Part shown: positions 17,525 through 25,687 of the stretch, piece after piece | How positions within the stretch are numbered: the stretch's first letter is position 1 | How the letters are laid out: every line of letters starts with the position of its first letter | Source of the DNA: Secundilactobacillus mixtipabuli | Lineage (GTDB): Bacteria; Bacillota; Bacilli; Lactobacillales; Lactobacillaceae | Length of the DNA stretch: 64,000 bases | Direction: 5' to 3' | Assembly: GCF_002217925.1 (NCBI RefSeq) | Contig: NZ_BCMF01000009.1 | Coordinates: 45,576-109,575, forward strand | Program-made: the position numbers and the translations under genes | Notes under the pieces: generated by a model | What the model saw: the letters and a program-made list of their open reading frames with translations, nothing else | The model's database searches: none | What the model was told of the DNA's origin: nothing

Positions 17525-18862
17525 CTATTTATAGTGGTTTGCCTGATTAGTACTTGCAACTGTACGATTTAATCCCTTTTCGGCGATTGCAAGTGCCTTA
17601 TTGATGTCTTTCCCGTTATAGATTTGTGCCATAGCCGTCTGTGCTAAATTCCGCTCTTGAATAACACCCTCCATAAAGACACCGGAGTTAGCCGTATTAG
17701 CCTTAATTGTTGCTAGTTGCTGACTGGGTATCTGAGCTGATGGGTGCTGTTTATATAGTTTTTGTAAAATTGGTTGCTTTTGAGAATCTTTGTTGAGGGC
17801 TAGGTAACCAGTCGCTGCCTGCCACTGCGCCTGTGCCTTAGCTGTCATAACGTATTTAACGAATTCCCAAGCACCTTGCTGAACATCTTTGGGTTTATCG
17901 TTGCTGATCCAAAGTGATGCACCACCAACTGCAACCCCATTTCTCGGCTTACCATCCTGGTGAGGATAATAAGTAATGCCTAGTTCATCTTTGGTACCAG
18001 CCAAAAGTTGACTGATGTACGCAGAAGACTGAATAAAAATCCCAAGTTTACCTGCTAAGAAAGCTGCAATCTCATTGGATTCGGCTTGGCTACCAGCACC
18101 ATAATCAATAAAGTCTCCAGCTTGAATATTTTCACGAACCCACTTCATAGCAGCCTGGGTTCCTGGTGTATTTAACTGTACCTTGGTCGGAATGCCAGTA
18201 CGGCCATCTTCATGGTTTGCTAAATGTTCATTACCATTAGCCATGAACTGCTCAAACAGCCAACCATACTCTTCAACGGTTAATCCTTTCACTTTGCCAT
18301 GAGACTTAGCTGATATGGCTTTGGCTACCCGCGTAATATCGCTATACGAAGGATCAACTGGTGGCGCTTTGATTCCTAATCGTTTTAGTAAAGAAGCGTT
18401 GTAATAAAGAACTGGTTGAGAGGTATTAAACGGCATTGAAATTTGATTACCATTTTGCGAATAAAAAGCTCGGGCGACTGGTGAAGTCTGGTTAATATCA
18501 TAATGATCCCGATCAATAAAGTGTTGCATTGGTGTGCCAATCTTAGCGTGGTACAGTTGACTAGTCGAAACATCCATAGACTGAAATACTGCAGGCGATG
18601 CTGAAGTACCATGGGTATGCAAAATTTTCTGCACCGCCTCGTTATAATTACCCTCAAATTGTGGTTCAACACGATACTTTGTTTGACTCGCATTAAACTC
18701 TTTTGCAAATTGTTTCAGTTGTTCTTGTCCTGGTCCCGTCATTTCATGCCAGAAAACAACTGGTGTTCGACTGGCTGCTTCCGATCTAGCACAAGCTCCC
18801 AATGGTAATACCAGCAACAGCATGGTAAGTGCAAACCAGCAGCGTTCATGTTTGAATACCAT
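17525..18862 (-). CDS. ugpB: Glycerol-3-phosphate/glycerophosphodiester-binding lipoprotein
   Basis: 445 residues with a lipoprotein signal (hydrophobic FALTMLLLVLP, lipobox LGAC at residues 21-24). The mature protein starts with VVFWHEMTGPGQEQLKQFAK, the typical UgpB opening, and has NTSQPVLYYN and YAWEF-like family 1 extracellular solute-binding motifs. Anchored outside, it delivers substrate to the UgpA/E permease. It overlaps ugpE by 1 nt. Substrate assignment rests on the adjacent GDPD gene and UgpB-like motifs. Confidence 0.9.
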   Translation of the reverse strand: MVFKHERCWFALTMLLLVLPLGACARSEAASRTPVVFWHEMTGPGQEQLKQFAKEFNASQTKYRVEPQFEGNYNEAVQKILHTHGTSASPAVFQSMDVSTSQLYHAKIGTPMQHFIDRDHYDINQTSPVARAFYSQNGNQISMPFNTSQPVLYYNASLLKRLGIKAPPVDPSYSDITRVAKAISAKSHGKVKGLTVEEYGWLFEQFMANGNEHLANHEDGRTGIPTKVQLNTPGTQAAMKWVRENIQAGDFIDYGAGSQAESNEIAAFLAGKLGIFIQSSAYISQLLAGTKDELGITYYPHQDGKPRNGVAVGGASLWISNDKPKDVQQGAWEFVKYVMTAKAQAQWQAATGYLALNKDSQKQPILQKLYKQHPSAQIPSQQLATIKANTANSGVFMEGVIQERNLAQTAMAQIYNGKDINKALAIAEKGLNRTVASTNQANHYK

Positions 18863-19719
18863 TATTTGACAGCTCCTTCATTCAGTCCAGCCTTAAAGTA
18901 ATGTTGGCCGACAAATAGAATAATCAGTGTTGGAATGACGACTATAGCAGCACTGGCTTGAATCATACCCCAGTTGTTAAAACTTTCTTGTCCCTGCAGT
19001 TGACGAAGGCCATCTTGAACTGGTCGAAAATTATCGCTGAAGGTTGTCAGCATTGGCCAAAGGTATTGGTTCCAACTACTTAGAAAACTATACGCTGCGA
19101 GTGTCATTAAAGTGACTTTGGTATATGGCAGTGCAAGGTGCCAGTAGAACTGCCAATGAGAAAGCCCCTCAATATCGGCTGCTTCTTTGAGCTCAGTTGG
19201 CATCTGCATAAAAGCCTGCCGTAACATAAACGTCCCAAAAGCTGCGGTTAAAAACGGAATCACCATGGCTGCATAGTGGTTAAGAAGTCCCATACTTCGT
19301 ACCGTAGAAAAGTTAGGAATCACCTCTGCTTCAAATGGCAGCATCATGGTCATCAAGAATAGCATGAAAAGCTGTTTACGATATTTAAACTTAAGAAAAA
19401 CAAACGCGTATGCGGACATTGAGCAAAGTAACACTTGGAATAGCATCGTGACTGTCGAGATCACTAAACTATTTAACAGGTAACGAAGAATCGGCGTCGT
19501 TTTTATGGCAGTCACGTAATTATCCAGTGAAATATTTTTACTCCATAACGCCCCTTTCGAGATATCTGCGGTGGGCATTAAACTCGTCCAAAGCCCTAGT
19601 AAAAAGGGCCCAAGAACAAGCAACGTTAAAATCAACAACAGTGCATACTGACTTAGCTGTTTTGCGCTTTTGATATTTGTAGTGTTAATCGTTGGTTCAT
19701 TCGGTCTACTCATCTCCAT
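18862..19719 (-). CDS. ugpE: ABC permease subunit
   Basis: 285 residues, six transmembrane helices, with the EAA loop ELKEAADIEGLSHWQFYWHL. MalG-type permease of a carbohydrate-uptake-1 importer. Start overlaps the ugpA stop (TGATG). The N-terminal 25 residues are polar and cytosolic. Confidence 0.92.
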   Translation of the reverse strand: MEMSRPNEPTINTTNIKSAKQLSQYALLLILTLLVLGPFLLGLWTSLMPTADISKGALWSKNISLDNYVTAIKTTPILRYLLNSLVISTVTMLFQVLLCSMSAYAFVFLKFKYRKQLFMLFLMTMMLPFEAEVIPNFSTVRSMGLLNHYAAMVIPFLTAAFGTFMLRQAFMQMPTELKEAADIEGLSHWQFYWHLALPYTKVTLMTLAAYSFLSSWNQYLWPMLTTFSDNFRPVQDGLRQLQGQESFNNWGMIQASAAIVVIPTLIILFVGQHYFKAGLNEGAVK

Positions 19720-20669
19720 CAGTAATTCACCCGCTTTCCTAAAAGTTTAAACTGAAGTAAAGTAATGATTGCAATGATGACCGTTAAAATAACTGATTCA
19801 GTACTAGCAAGACCGTAGTTACCATTAAGAAAAGCGTCTTGGTAAACACGGTATACTAACAGATTAGTGGCATTATTGGGTCCACCAACCGTCATCAAAT
19901 CAATTAATCCGAAACTTTTGAAAGCATCAATTAAGGTAACGACGAGGACAAAAAATAGCGTTGGCGAGATTAACGGCAGTGATATTTTAAAAAACTGGGT
20001 CGTTTTGTTAACCCCGGCAATTTTAGCAGCTTCAAACAAGCTTGATGGTAACTGCTGTAACGCTCCAAACAAAATCAGGAAAGTAAAACCCAAATTCATC
20101 CAGACCGTTGTTATAATAACGGCTAACAACGCGAAGTGCGGGTCAGCCAACCAGTTGATTTCTGGTAAATGTAACACCTGTGAAATTTGGGCGAATACCC
20201 CGACTGATGGGTTAAAGGCAAATAGCCAGAAAATGGCTGCAACCGAAACCGAAATCCCCATTGTCGAAGAAAAAATAGTTCGGAAAAACCTAATCCCCTG
20301 CAGATGCTGCTGAGCTGCAACTGCTAGCAACATCCCCAGTACAATTGTTAAAACAGAAACAGCAATGACGTAAAGTAACGTTGCACCTAAACTGGATAGA
20401 TAGGCGGGATCTTTAAACAGATTCACGTAATTACTTAAACCAACAAATACACTAGCATGACCCAAATTATCCGTTAGAAACAAACTGAGATACAGTGTTT
20501 TAATCATTGGCCAAAAAACGAATACTGATAAAAGCAATAATGATGGTCCGAGAAATAAGGTTACGTAAAGACTATCCTTGCGCCATCGAGCAGACGTTGT
20601 TATCTGAACTAGTGCGGATTGGACATCTGGATCCTGCAAATTAGAATTCTGTGGCAGCGACTCTAGCAT
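19719..20669 (-). CDS. ugpA: ABC permease subunit
   Basis: 316 residues from ATG 20669 (MLESLPQNSNLQ), about 9 nt after AGGGGG, which lies inside the end of ugpC; the genes overlap by 29 nt. Six transmembrane segments and the EAA loop SLFEAAKIAGVNKTTQFFKI. MalF-type partner of UgpE. Confidence 0.9.
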   Translation of the reverse strand: MLESLPQNSNLQDPDVQSALVQITTSARWRKDSLYVTLFLGPSLLLLSVFVFWPMIKTLYLSLFLTDNLGHASVFVGLSNYVNLFKDPAYLSSLGATLLYVIAVSVLTIVLGMLLAVAAQQHLQGIRFFRTIFSSTMGISVSVAAIFWLFAFNPSVGVFAQISQVLHLPEINWLADPHFALLAVIITTVWMNLGFTFLILFGALQQLPSSLFEAAKIAGVNKTTQFFKISLPLISPTLFFVLVVTLIDAFKSFGLIDLMTVGGPNNATNLLVYRVYQDAFLNGNYGLASTESVILTVIIAIITLLQFKLLGKRVNY

Positions 20670-21747
20670 CACTAACGTCCCCCTTTTGACTCCCAATTAG
20701 TTTTTGGGAATTAATATCAAAGATATGGAAATCTTCAACACCAATTATTTTAATCAAATCGTCAGCAGCAATCTGCAACTGACTATCGGCTACGATACGA
20801 ATGGTTTGGGAATCGTTAAGTACCGCGGTGATAACCGACTGATTGCCCAAGTATGAAACAGTAGCTACCCTTGCATTGGCCCCTCGTGACCCAATTTGGA
20901 TACGCACATCCGCTGGTCGAATACCGACAAGAACTTTACTATTATTAATCTGCGTTTTAGTCATTGGTAAATGTAATGCTGAATCAATTACCAACTCACG
21001 TTCAGCCACGTTTGCCTTCAATAAATTAATCTGTGGTGTGCCGAAGAATTGGGCAACGAAAGCATTATTAGGGCGCTGATATAAGTTAATCGGCGTGTCT
21101 ATTTGCTGTACTCTCTGATCATTTAACACCATTACTCGATCGGCCATCGTCATGGCTTCAACTTGATCGTGAGTAACATAAATGACTGTTAACCCAAGAT
21201 TCCGTTGTAGTTGTTTTAATTCAATCCGCATTTTAGCGCGTAGCTGTGCATCCAAGTTAGATAGTGGTTCATCCATTAAGCAGATCTTGGCTTCACTGGC
21301 AATTGCCCTAGCTAAAGCAACTCGTTGTCGTTGACCACCTGAAAGTTCCTTTGGTTTACGATCCCGTAGATCAGATAGATTGACCATAGCTAATGCATCA
21401 TCAACTCGATGATTAATCTCACTGGATGGTAACTTACGAGATTTGAGACCGAAACCAACGTTCTCTGCGACAGTCATGAAGGGAAATAGGGCGTAACTTT
21501 GAAATACCATTGATAATGCTCGATCTTTTGGTGGCACTTGATTCGCAAGTTTGCCATTGATTGTTAACTTCCCGTCAGAAATCGAAGTTAACCCAGCGAT
21601 CATTCGTAACAGAGTACTTTTCCCACATCCAGATGGACCAACAATAACGAAGAATTCACCATCGTTGATTTGAACGGAAACCTCTTTTAGAACCGGTTGA
21701 GCACTTTCTTCATACGTTTTTGACAGTTGATTTAATGTAATTGTCAA
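20641..21747 (-). CDS. ugpC: ABC importer ATPase
   Basis: 368 residues from a TTG start with AGGTGA 6 nt upstream. Walker A GPSGCGKST (about 38-46), signature LSGGQRQRVALARA, Walker B CLMDEP and switch YVTHDQ. The C-terminal 120 residues form an MOI/TOBE domain (VGIRPADVRI). MsiK/UgpC class. It is the first gene of ugpC-A-E-B-Q, an unusual order (ATPase first) compared with the E. coli BAECQ operon. Confidence 0.92.
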   Translation of the reverse strand: MTITLNQLSKTYEESAQPVLKEVSVQINDGEFFVIVGPSGCGKSTLLRMIAGLTSISDGKLTINGKLANQVPPKDRALSMVFQSYALFPFMTVAENVGFGLKSRKLPSSEINHRVDDALAMVNLSDLRDRKPKELSGGQRQRVALARAIASEAKICLMDEPLSNLDAQLRAKMRIELKQLQRNLGLTVIYVTHDQVEAMTMADRVMVLNDQRVQQIDTPINLYQRPNNAFVAQFFGTPQINLLKANVAERELVIDSALHLPMTKTQINNSKVLVGIRPADVRIQIGSRGANARVATVSYLGNQSVITAVLNDSQTIRIVADSQLQIAADDLIKIIGVEDFHIFDINSQKLIGSQKGDVSDARVAATEF

Positions 21748-21782
21748 TCCTTTTCACCTGCTCAAATTAGTTTGGTAGTGGT

Positions 21783-21807
21783 TTTACACTACAGCACTAA
21801 GTGTAAA
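21783..21807. promoter_or_regulatory. Inverted repeat upstream of ugpC
   Basis: TTTACACT (21783-21790) and AGTGTAAA (21800-21807), a perfect 8-bp inverted repeat with 9-bp spacer, between the predicted promoter and ugpC. It does not match GlnR, CcpA or Rex consensus; its binder is unknown. Confidence 0.45.
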
Positions 21808-21830
21808 GAACATTCTTATCATTTCTGCAT

Positions 21831-21859
21831 GATTTACGTATTGAATATGTAAAGGTCAA
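21831..21859 (-). promoter_or_regulatory. Predicted promoter of the ugp operon
   Basis: On the minus strand TTGACC (21854-21859), 17 bp, TAAATC (21831-21836). It lies upstream of the dyad at 21783. Confidence 0.5.
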
Positions 21860-21988
21860 GCAGCGTTTCAAACTTGTCCTTAGCCATCAATCTAGCCGCT
21901 GGCGGCCGAAGGCGGCAAATAAGCGACCAATTTTACTTTTTTCACACTGACACTCCACTTTTACATTGCCGAAACGCGCAAAAAAGGC

Positions 21989-22076
21989 AACGCCCGGCCA
22001 TATAAGAAGAAGGCTCCACACAGTCCAAAAACCAGACTGTATGGGGCCTTCTTCTTATATTCTGGGAGCTAAGCGT
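21989..22076 (-). repeat. Dispersed structured repeat, copy 5 (terminal hairpin only); adhE terminator
   Basis: Shares the frame CGGCCATATAA ... TTATATTCTGGGA with the other copies, but has a different core: AAGAAGAAGG against CCTTCTTCTT, topped by CAGTC/GACTG. Flanked by CGC/GCG. It begins 16 nt after the adhE stop codon on the minus strand and is the adhE terminator. Confidence 0.75.
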
Positions 22077-22091
22077 CTTTTTTTACGCTCT

Positions 22092-24713
22092 CTATTTTTC
22101 CACACCCTTACCCTCATATTCATCAATCATAATCTGACGAAGTTCACCGATCAACGGTTCCTTAGGGTTAGCAGTTGTACATTGGTCTTCATATGCTAAT
22201 TCGGCCAACTTATCAACCGATGCATCGAAGTGCTTCTTATCAACGCCGTTAGCCTTCAAACTCAAGGTAACGTCCACTGAGTGAGCTAATTCAATAATCT
22301 TTTGTACCAAGGCTTCTTTGAGTTCTTCTTTATTCTTGCCGGTTAAACCAATGTATCTGGCAATTTCAGCGTAATCTTCATCCGCACGGAAGTATTCGTA
22401 TTTAGGCCACGTAGTCAGCTTACGAGGTTCCTTGAAGTTGTAACGAATAACGTGTGGCAAAGTGATTGCAATTGCCAAGCCATGAGGAAGACCAAACTCA
22501 CCACCAAGTTTGTGGGCGATTGAGTGGTTAACACCTAAGAAGGCGTTAGCAAAGGCCATACCAGCAATGGTAGCTGCGTTATGCATTTCTTCGCGGGCTT
22601 GTAAATCACCGTTGTACGAAGCCGTTAAGTTTTCAAAGACTAACTTGATTGCTTGCAGTGACCATGGACGGGTGTAATCTGATGCCATGTTTGAAACAAA
22701 TGATTCAATGGCATGGGTCAAAACATCCAAACCAGCATATGAAATAGTGCGTTTTGGCAGGCTTTCGATGAATTGTGAATCCACAATAGCAACGTCTGGG
22801 GTCAATGCGTAGTCAGCTAATGGGTACTTAACGTGAGTCTTGGCATCAGTAATAACAGCGAATGGCGTTACTTCTGAACCAGTACCTGAAGTGGTTGGAA
22901 TAGCAACAAATTGTGCTTTGGTTGCCTTTTCAAATTGGTAAGTCCGCTTCCGGATGTCCAAGAACTTCTGCTTTGCGCCGAAGAAGCTTGCATCTGGATG
23001 CTCGTAGAATAACCACATGCACTTCGCAGCATCCATTGGTGAACCACCACCTAAAGCGATGATCGTATCAGGCTGGAAGTTCTTCATTTGCGCATAACCC
23101 TTTTCAACCGTATCAGTTGTTGGGTCTGATTCCATTACTGAGAAGAGTTGATATTCAAAGCCGTCTGGACGACGTTTCAGTTCGCCAAGCACCTTGTCAA
23201 CGTAGCCGAGTGAAATCATAGCTGGGTCAGCAACAATGAAGGCTTTCTTGATACCTGGCATGTCGCCGAGGTAACGTACAGATGTTTTTTCGAAGTATAC
23301 TCGAGGTAATTTAATCCATTGCATATTATTCCGCCGCTTTGCGATTGTTTTAATGTTCAAAAGGTCAAATGATGAAACGTTATGTGAAACAGAGTTCTTA
23401 CCCCATGAACCAGTACCAAGGGTTAATGAAGGAATCATTTCGTTGTAGAGGTTACCAATACCACCAAGAGCTGATGGGGTGTTAACCAGAACCCGGCTAG
23501 CTTTCATCTTAATCCCGTATTCAGTAGCGAGGTCTTCATCCAAGGTGTGAATAGCTGCAGTATGACCGAGGCCACCGAAGTGAAGTAAGTCGTTAGCAAT
23601 CTTGAAGCCATCTGCATGGTCAGCAGACTTGTAAACAGAAATCACTGGGCAAAGCTTTTCAGCTGAAAGCCAGTTGTCTGGGCCGACAGTGTTTAATTCA
23701 GCAGCTAAAACTTTAGTGTCTTCTGGTACTTCAATACCGGCTAATTTAGCGATATTAACGGCTGACATACCAGCGATTGGACCTTTAACGCCGCCACGCT
23801 TTGGATCGTACATTGCATCTGCCAAAGCTTTTTGTTCTGACTTCTTAATGAAGAAGACTTTCCGATCTTTCATTTCCTTCTTAACGGCATCGTAAATGTC
23901 GGTATCAATGATGATACTGTTTTCAGTTGCACATACCATCCCGTTATCAAAGGTCTTTGAAAGAACGATATCGTTAACAGCACGTTTGATGTTAGCCGTC
24001 TTTTCAATGTAAGCAGGTCCGTTACCAGGACCAACACCTAAGGCTGGCTTACCGGTTGAATAAGCGGCTTTAACCATGCCAGGGCCACCAGTAGCAAGTA
24101 CTGAGGCAACTTGTGGGTGGTTCATCAAAGCTGAAGTAGCTTCAAGACTTGGTTCTTCGATCCACTGGATAACGCCTTCCGGAGCACCAGCAGCAATCGC
24201 TGCATCACGCATAACCTTGGCAGCCTCTACAGAACACTTCTGTGCTTGTGGGTGGAAACCGAAAATAATTGGGTTACGGGTCTTAACGGCGATCAATGAC
24301 TTGAACATCGTAGTAGAAGTTGGGTTAGTAACTGGTGTAACACCAGCCAAAATACCAAGTGGTTCAGCTACCTTGATCAACTGACGTTCTTTGTCGTCTT
24401 CAATAATACCAACGGTTTTATCGTTCTTAATGGTGTGCCAAATTTCTTCAGTGGCAAACATGTTTTTAATGGCTTTATCTTCCCAAACACCACGGCCAGT
24501 TTCTTCAACAGCAAGTTTAGCTAACCGCATATGCTGGTCTAAACCAGCGATTGCCATTTGGTGCACAATGTGATCAACTTTCTTTTGATCAAATTCATCC
24601 ATACCACAAAGTGCATCATGAGCTTTTTCAACTAATGCATCGATGTGATCGCTTACGCTGACAGTCTTTTTAGGTTTTTCGTTGTTTGATTTTGAATTCA
24701 TTTCTTTTAACAT
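22092..24713 (-). CDS. adhE: Bifunctional acetaldehyde-CoA/alcohol dehydrogenase
   Basis: 873 residues. The N-terminal aldehyde dehydrogenase half (about 1-440) has the catalytic Cys in FDNGMVCATENS (about 250) and GPGNGPAYIEK. The C-terminal iron-dependent alcohol dehydrogenase half (about 460-873) has GGGSPMDAAK, the metal ligands in GLDVLTHAIESFVS and GVNHSIAHKLGGEFGLPHG. It reduces acetyl-CoA to ethanol with two NADH, the main ethanol branch of heterofermentation; AdhE enzymes form spirosomes. GGAGGG lies 6 nt before the ATG. A Rex site in the leader indicates NADH-dependent control. Confidence 0.97.
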   Translation of the reverse strand: MLKEMNSKSNNEKPKKTVSVSDHIDALVEKAHDALCGMDEFDQKKVDHIVHQMAIAGLDQHMRLAKLAVEETGRGVWEDKAIKNMFATEEIWHTIKNDKTVGIIEDDKERQLIKVAEPLGILAGVTPVTNPTSTTMFKSLIAVKTRNPIIFGFHPQAQKCSVEAAKVMRDAAIAAGAPEGVIQWIEEPSLEATSALMNHPQVASVLATGGPGMVKAAYSTGKPALGVGPGNGPAYIEKTANIKRAVNDIVLSKTFDNGMVCATENSIIIDTDIYDAVKKEMKDRKVFFIKKSEQKALADAMYDPKRGGVKGPIAGMSAVNIAKLAGIEVPEDTKVLAAELNTVGPDNWLSAEKLCPVISVYKSADHADGFKIANDLLHFGGLGHTAAIHTLDEDLATEYGIKMKASRVLVNTPSALGGIGNLYNEMIPSLTLGTGSWGKNSVSHNVSSFDLLNIKTIAKRRNNMQWIKLPRVYFEKTSVRYLGDMPGIKKAFIVADPAMISLGYVDKVLGELKRRPDGFEYQLFSVMESDPTTDTVEKGYAQMKNFQPDTIIALGGGSPMDAAKCMWLFYEHPDASFFGAKQKFLDIRKRTYQFEKATKAQFVAIPTTSGTGSEVTPFAVITDAKTHVKYPLADYALTPDVAIVDSQFIESLPKRTISYAGLDVLTHAIESFVSNMASDYTRPWSLQAIKLVFENLTASYNGDLQAREEMHNAATIAGMAFANAFLGVNHSIAHKLGGEFGLPHGLAIAITLPHVIRYNFKEPRKLTTWPKYEYFRADEDYAEIARYIGLTGKNKEELKEALVQKIIELAHSVDVTLSLKANGVDKKHFDASVDKLAELAYEDQCTTANPKEPLIGELRQIMIDEYEGKGVEK

Positions 24714-24750
24714 TCTTAACCCTCCATCATGAAAATATCGGCTAATCTCT

Positions 24751-24768
24751 TTGTTATCTCTTTCACAA
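24751..24768. promoter_or_regulatory. Rex operator of adhE
   Basis: TTGTTATCTCTTTCACAA matches TTGTGA-N6-TCACAA with one mismatch. It begins just downstream of the predicted -10 and would block transcription when NADH is low. Confidence 0.75.
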
Positions 24769-24773
24769 AGACT

Positions 24774-24801
24774 ATATTATCATAGATTTTTTAAATGTAA
24801 A
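24774..24801 (-). promoter_or_regulatory. adhE promoter
   Basis: Minus strand TTTACA (24796-24801), 16 bp, TAATAT (24774-24779). Further upstream, ATTAACCGCTTACA (24895-24908) is a 12/14 cre-like match. The rest of the 341-bp gap is AT-rich with no ORF. Confidence 0.6.
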
Positions 24802-25016
24802 TAGGCAAATTACATTTAATTTATGCCTCATTTCCCCCTAGTGAATTTCCCATTACAGCAATGTGTATAACTGTTTTCATGATTAAATCAGCATTGTAAG
24901 CGGTTAATATTAATGTTTGTGAAATAAAATACTTGTATCAATGCTCGCGAAATTATTTCTGTAAATTATTTTCAAATATGTCTCCAACCCCGTCAAATTG
25001 GGATTTTAAGGCAAAA

Positions 25017-25050
25017 TAAAAAGGTGCCAGCAATTTCCAGCACCATTTTG
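25017..25050 (-). terminator. Terminator of the DUF1836 gene
   Basis: GGTGC pairs with GCACC around a short imperfect stem; on the minus strand it ends in CTTTTTATTTT. Confidence 0.7.
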
Positions 25051-25054
25051 TTAA

Positions 25055-25582
25055 TTATTTAACTTTTTTAATCGGTTTAATCGGCTTCTCAATCATCCGC
25101 AGTAATTGCTCCGATTGAATCCGGTTGACGATCGTATCGGCTGCCACCTGCATTAACTTCTCGTTTAGCGTTTTAGCTGGCGTTTCAGGTTGCCCCTGGC
25201 CGAGATTCTTTAGTGCGCTGTTCAGCACATCGATGAAGTTATCGTAAGCCTGCTTTGGAAAATCACCAGCGGTTACTTGATCAATGCCATGCCGAATAGT
25301 TTCAGTTGAAAAGAGCGGCTTGAGCAAACCGATCAATAACAGATCCGCCAACTGCATCGTCTGGTACTTCTTTTTGACTGGCGCGATGATCACTTGATGC
25401 TTCACGTAATTATTGATCATTGCTGGCGTAATTGGTTCAACGCCGAGCTGGCCGATCGCATCGTTAACAAAGGCCACAACTTGGTCCATATACAAATCAA
25501 ACTTCGGTAGCTCACTCCAATGCGGTAATTGAACCTGCCGGATCTGAACTTCCCAACGATTATACTGATCGAATTCTGCCAT
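25055..25582 (-). CDS. DUF1836 domain protein
   Basis: 175 residues from ATG 25582 (MAEFDQYNRWEVQIRQVQLP), 8 nt after AAGGAG. DUF1836 features: VEPITPAMINNYVKHQVI, where MINNYVK is the conserved core and resembles a MerR-like HTH, then KKKYQTMQLADLLLIGLLKP. It may bind DNA but no target is known. The C-terminus ends in basic IKPIKKVK. Monocistronic. Confidence 0.8.
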   Translation of the reverse strand: MAEFDQYNRWEVQIRQVQLPHWSELPKFDLYMDQVVAFVNDAIGQLGVEPITPAMINNYVKHQVIIAPVKKKYQTMQLADLLLIGLLKPLFSTETIRHGIDQVTAGDFPKQAYDNFIDVLNSALKNLGQGQPETPAKTLNEKLMQVAADTIVNRIQSEQLLRMIEKPIKPIKKVK

Positions 25583-25687
25583 GATTGCCACTCCTTCAGA
25601 TTGTTTTTTAAATGACCTTATAATTATTATAGCACGTTTATCTAGTCGTATTGACCAGATAAGCTAATTAATTAAAATAGAACATCC

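Noticed and set aside
24917..24936. Second Rex site far upstream of adhE
   Set aside because: Only the TTGTGA half is present; the other half reads ATACTT.
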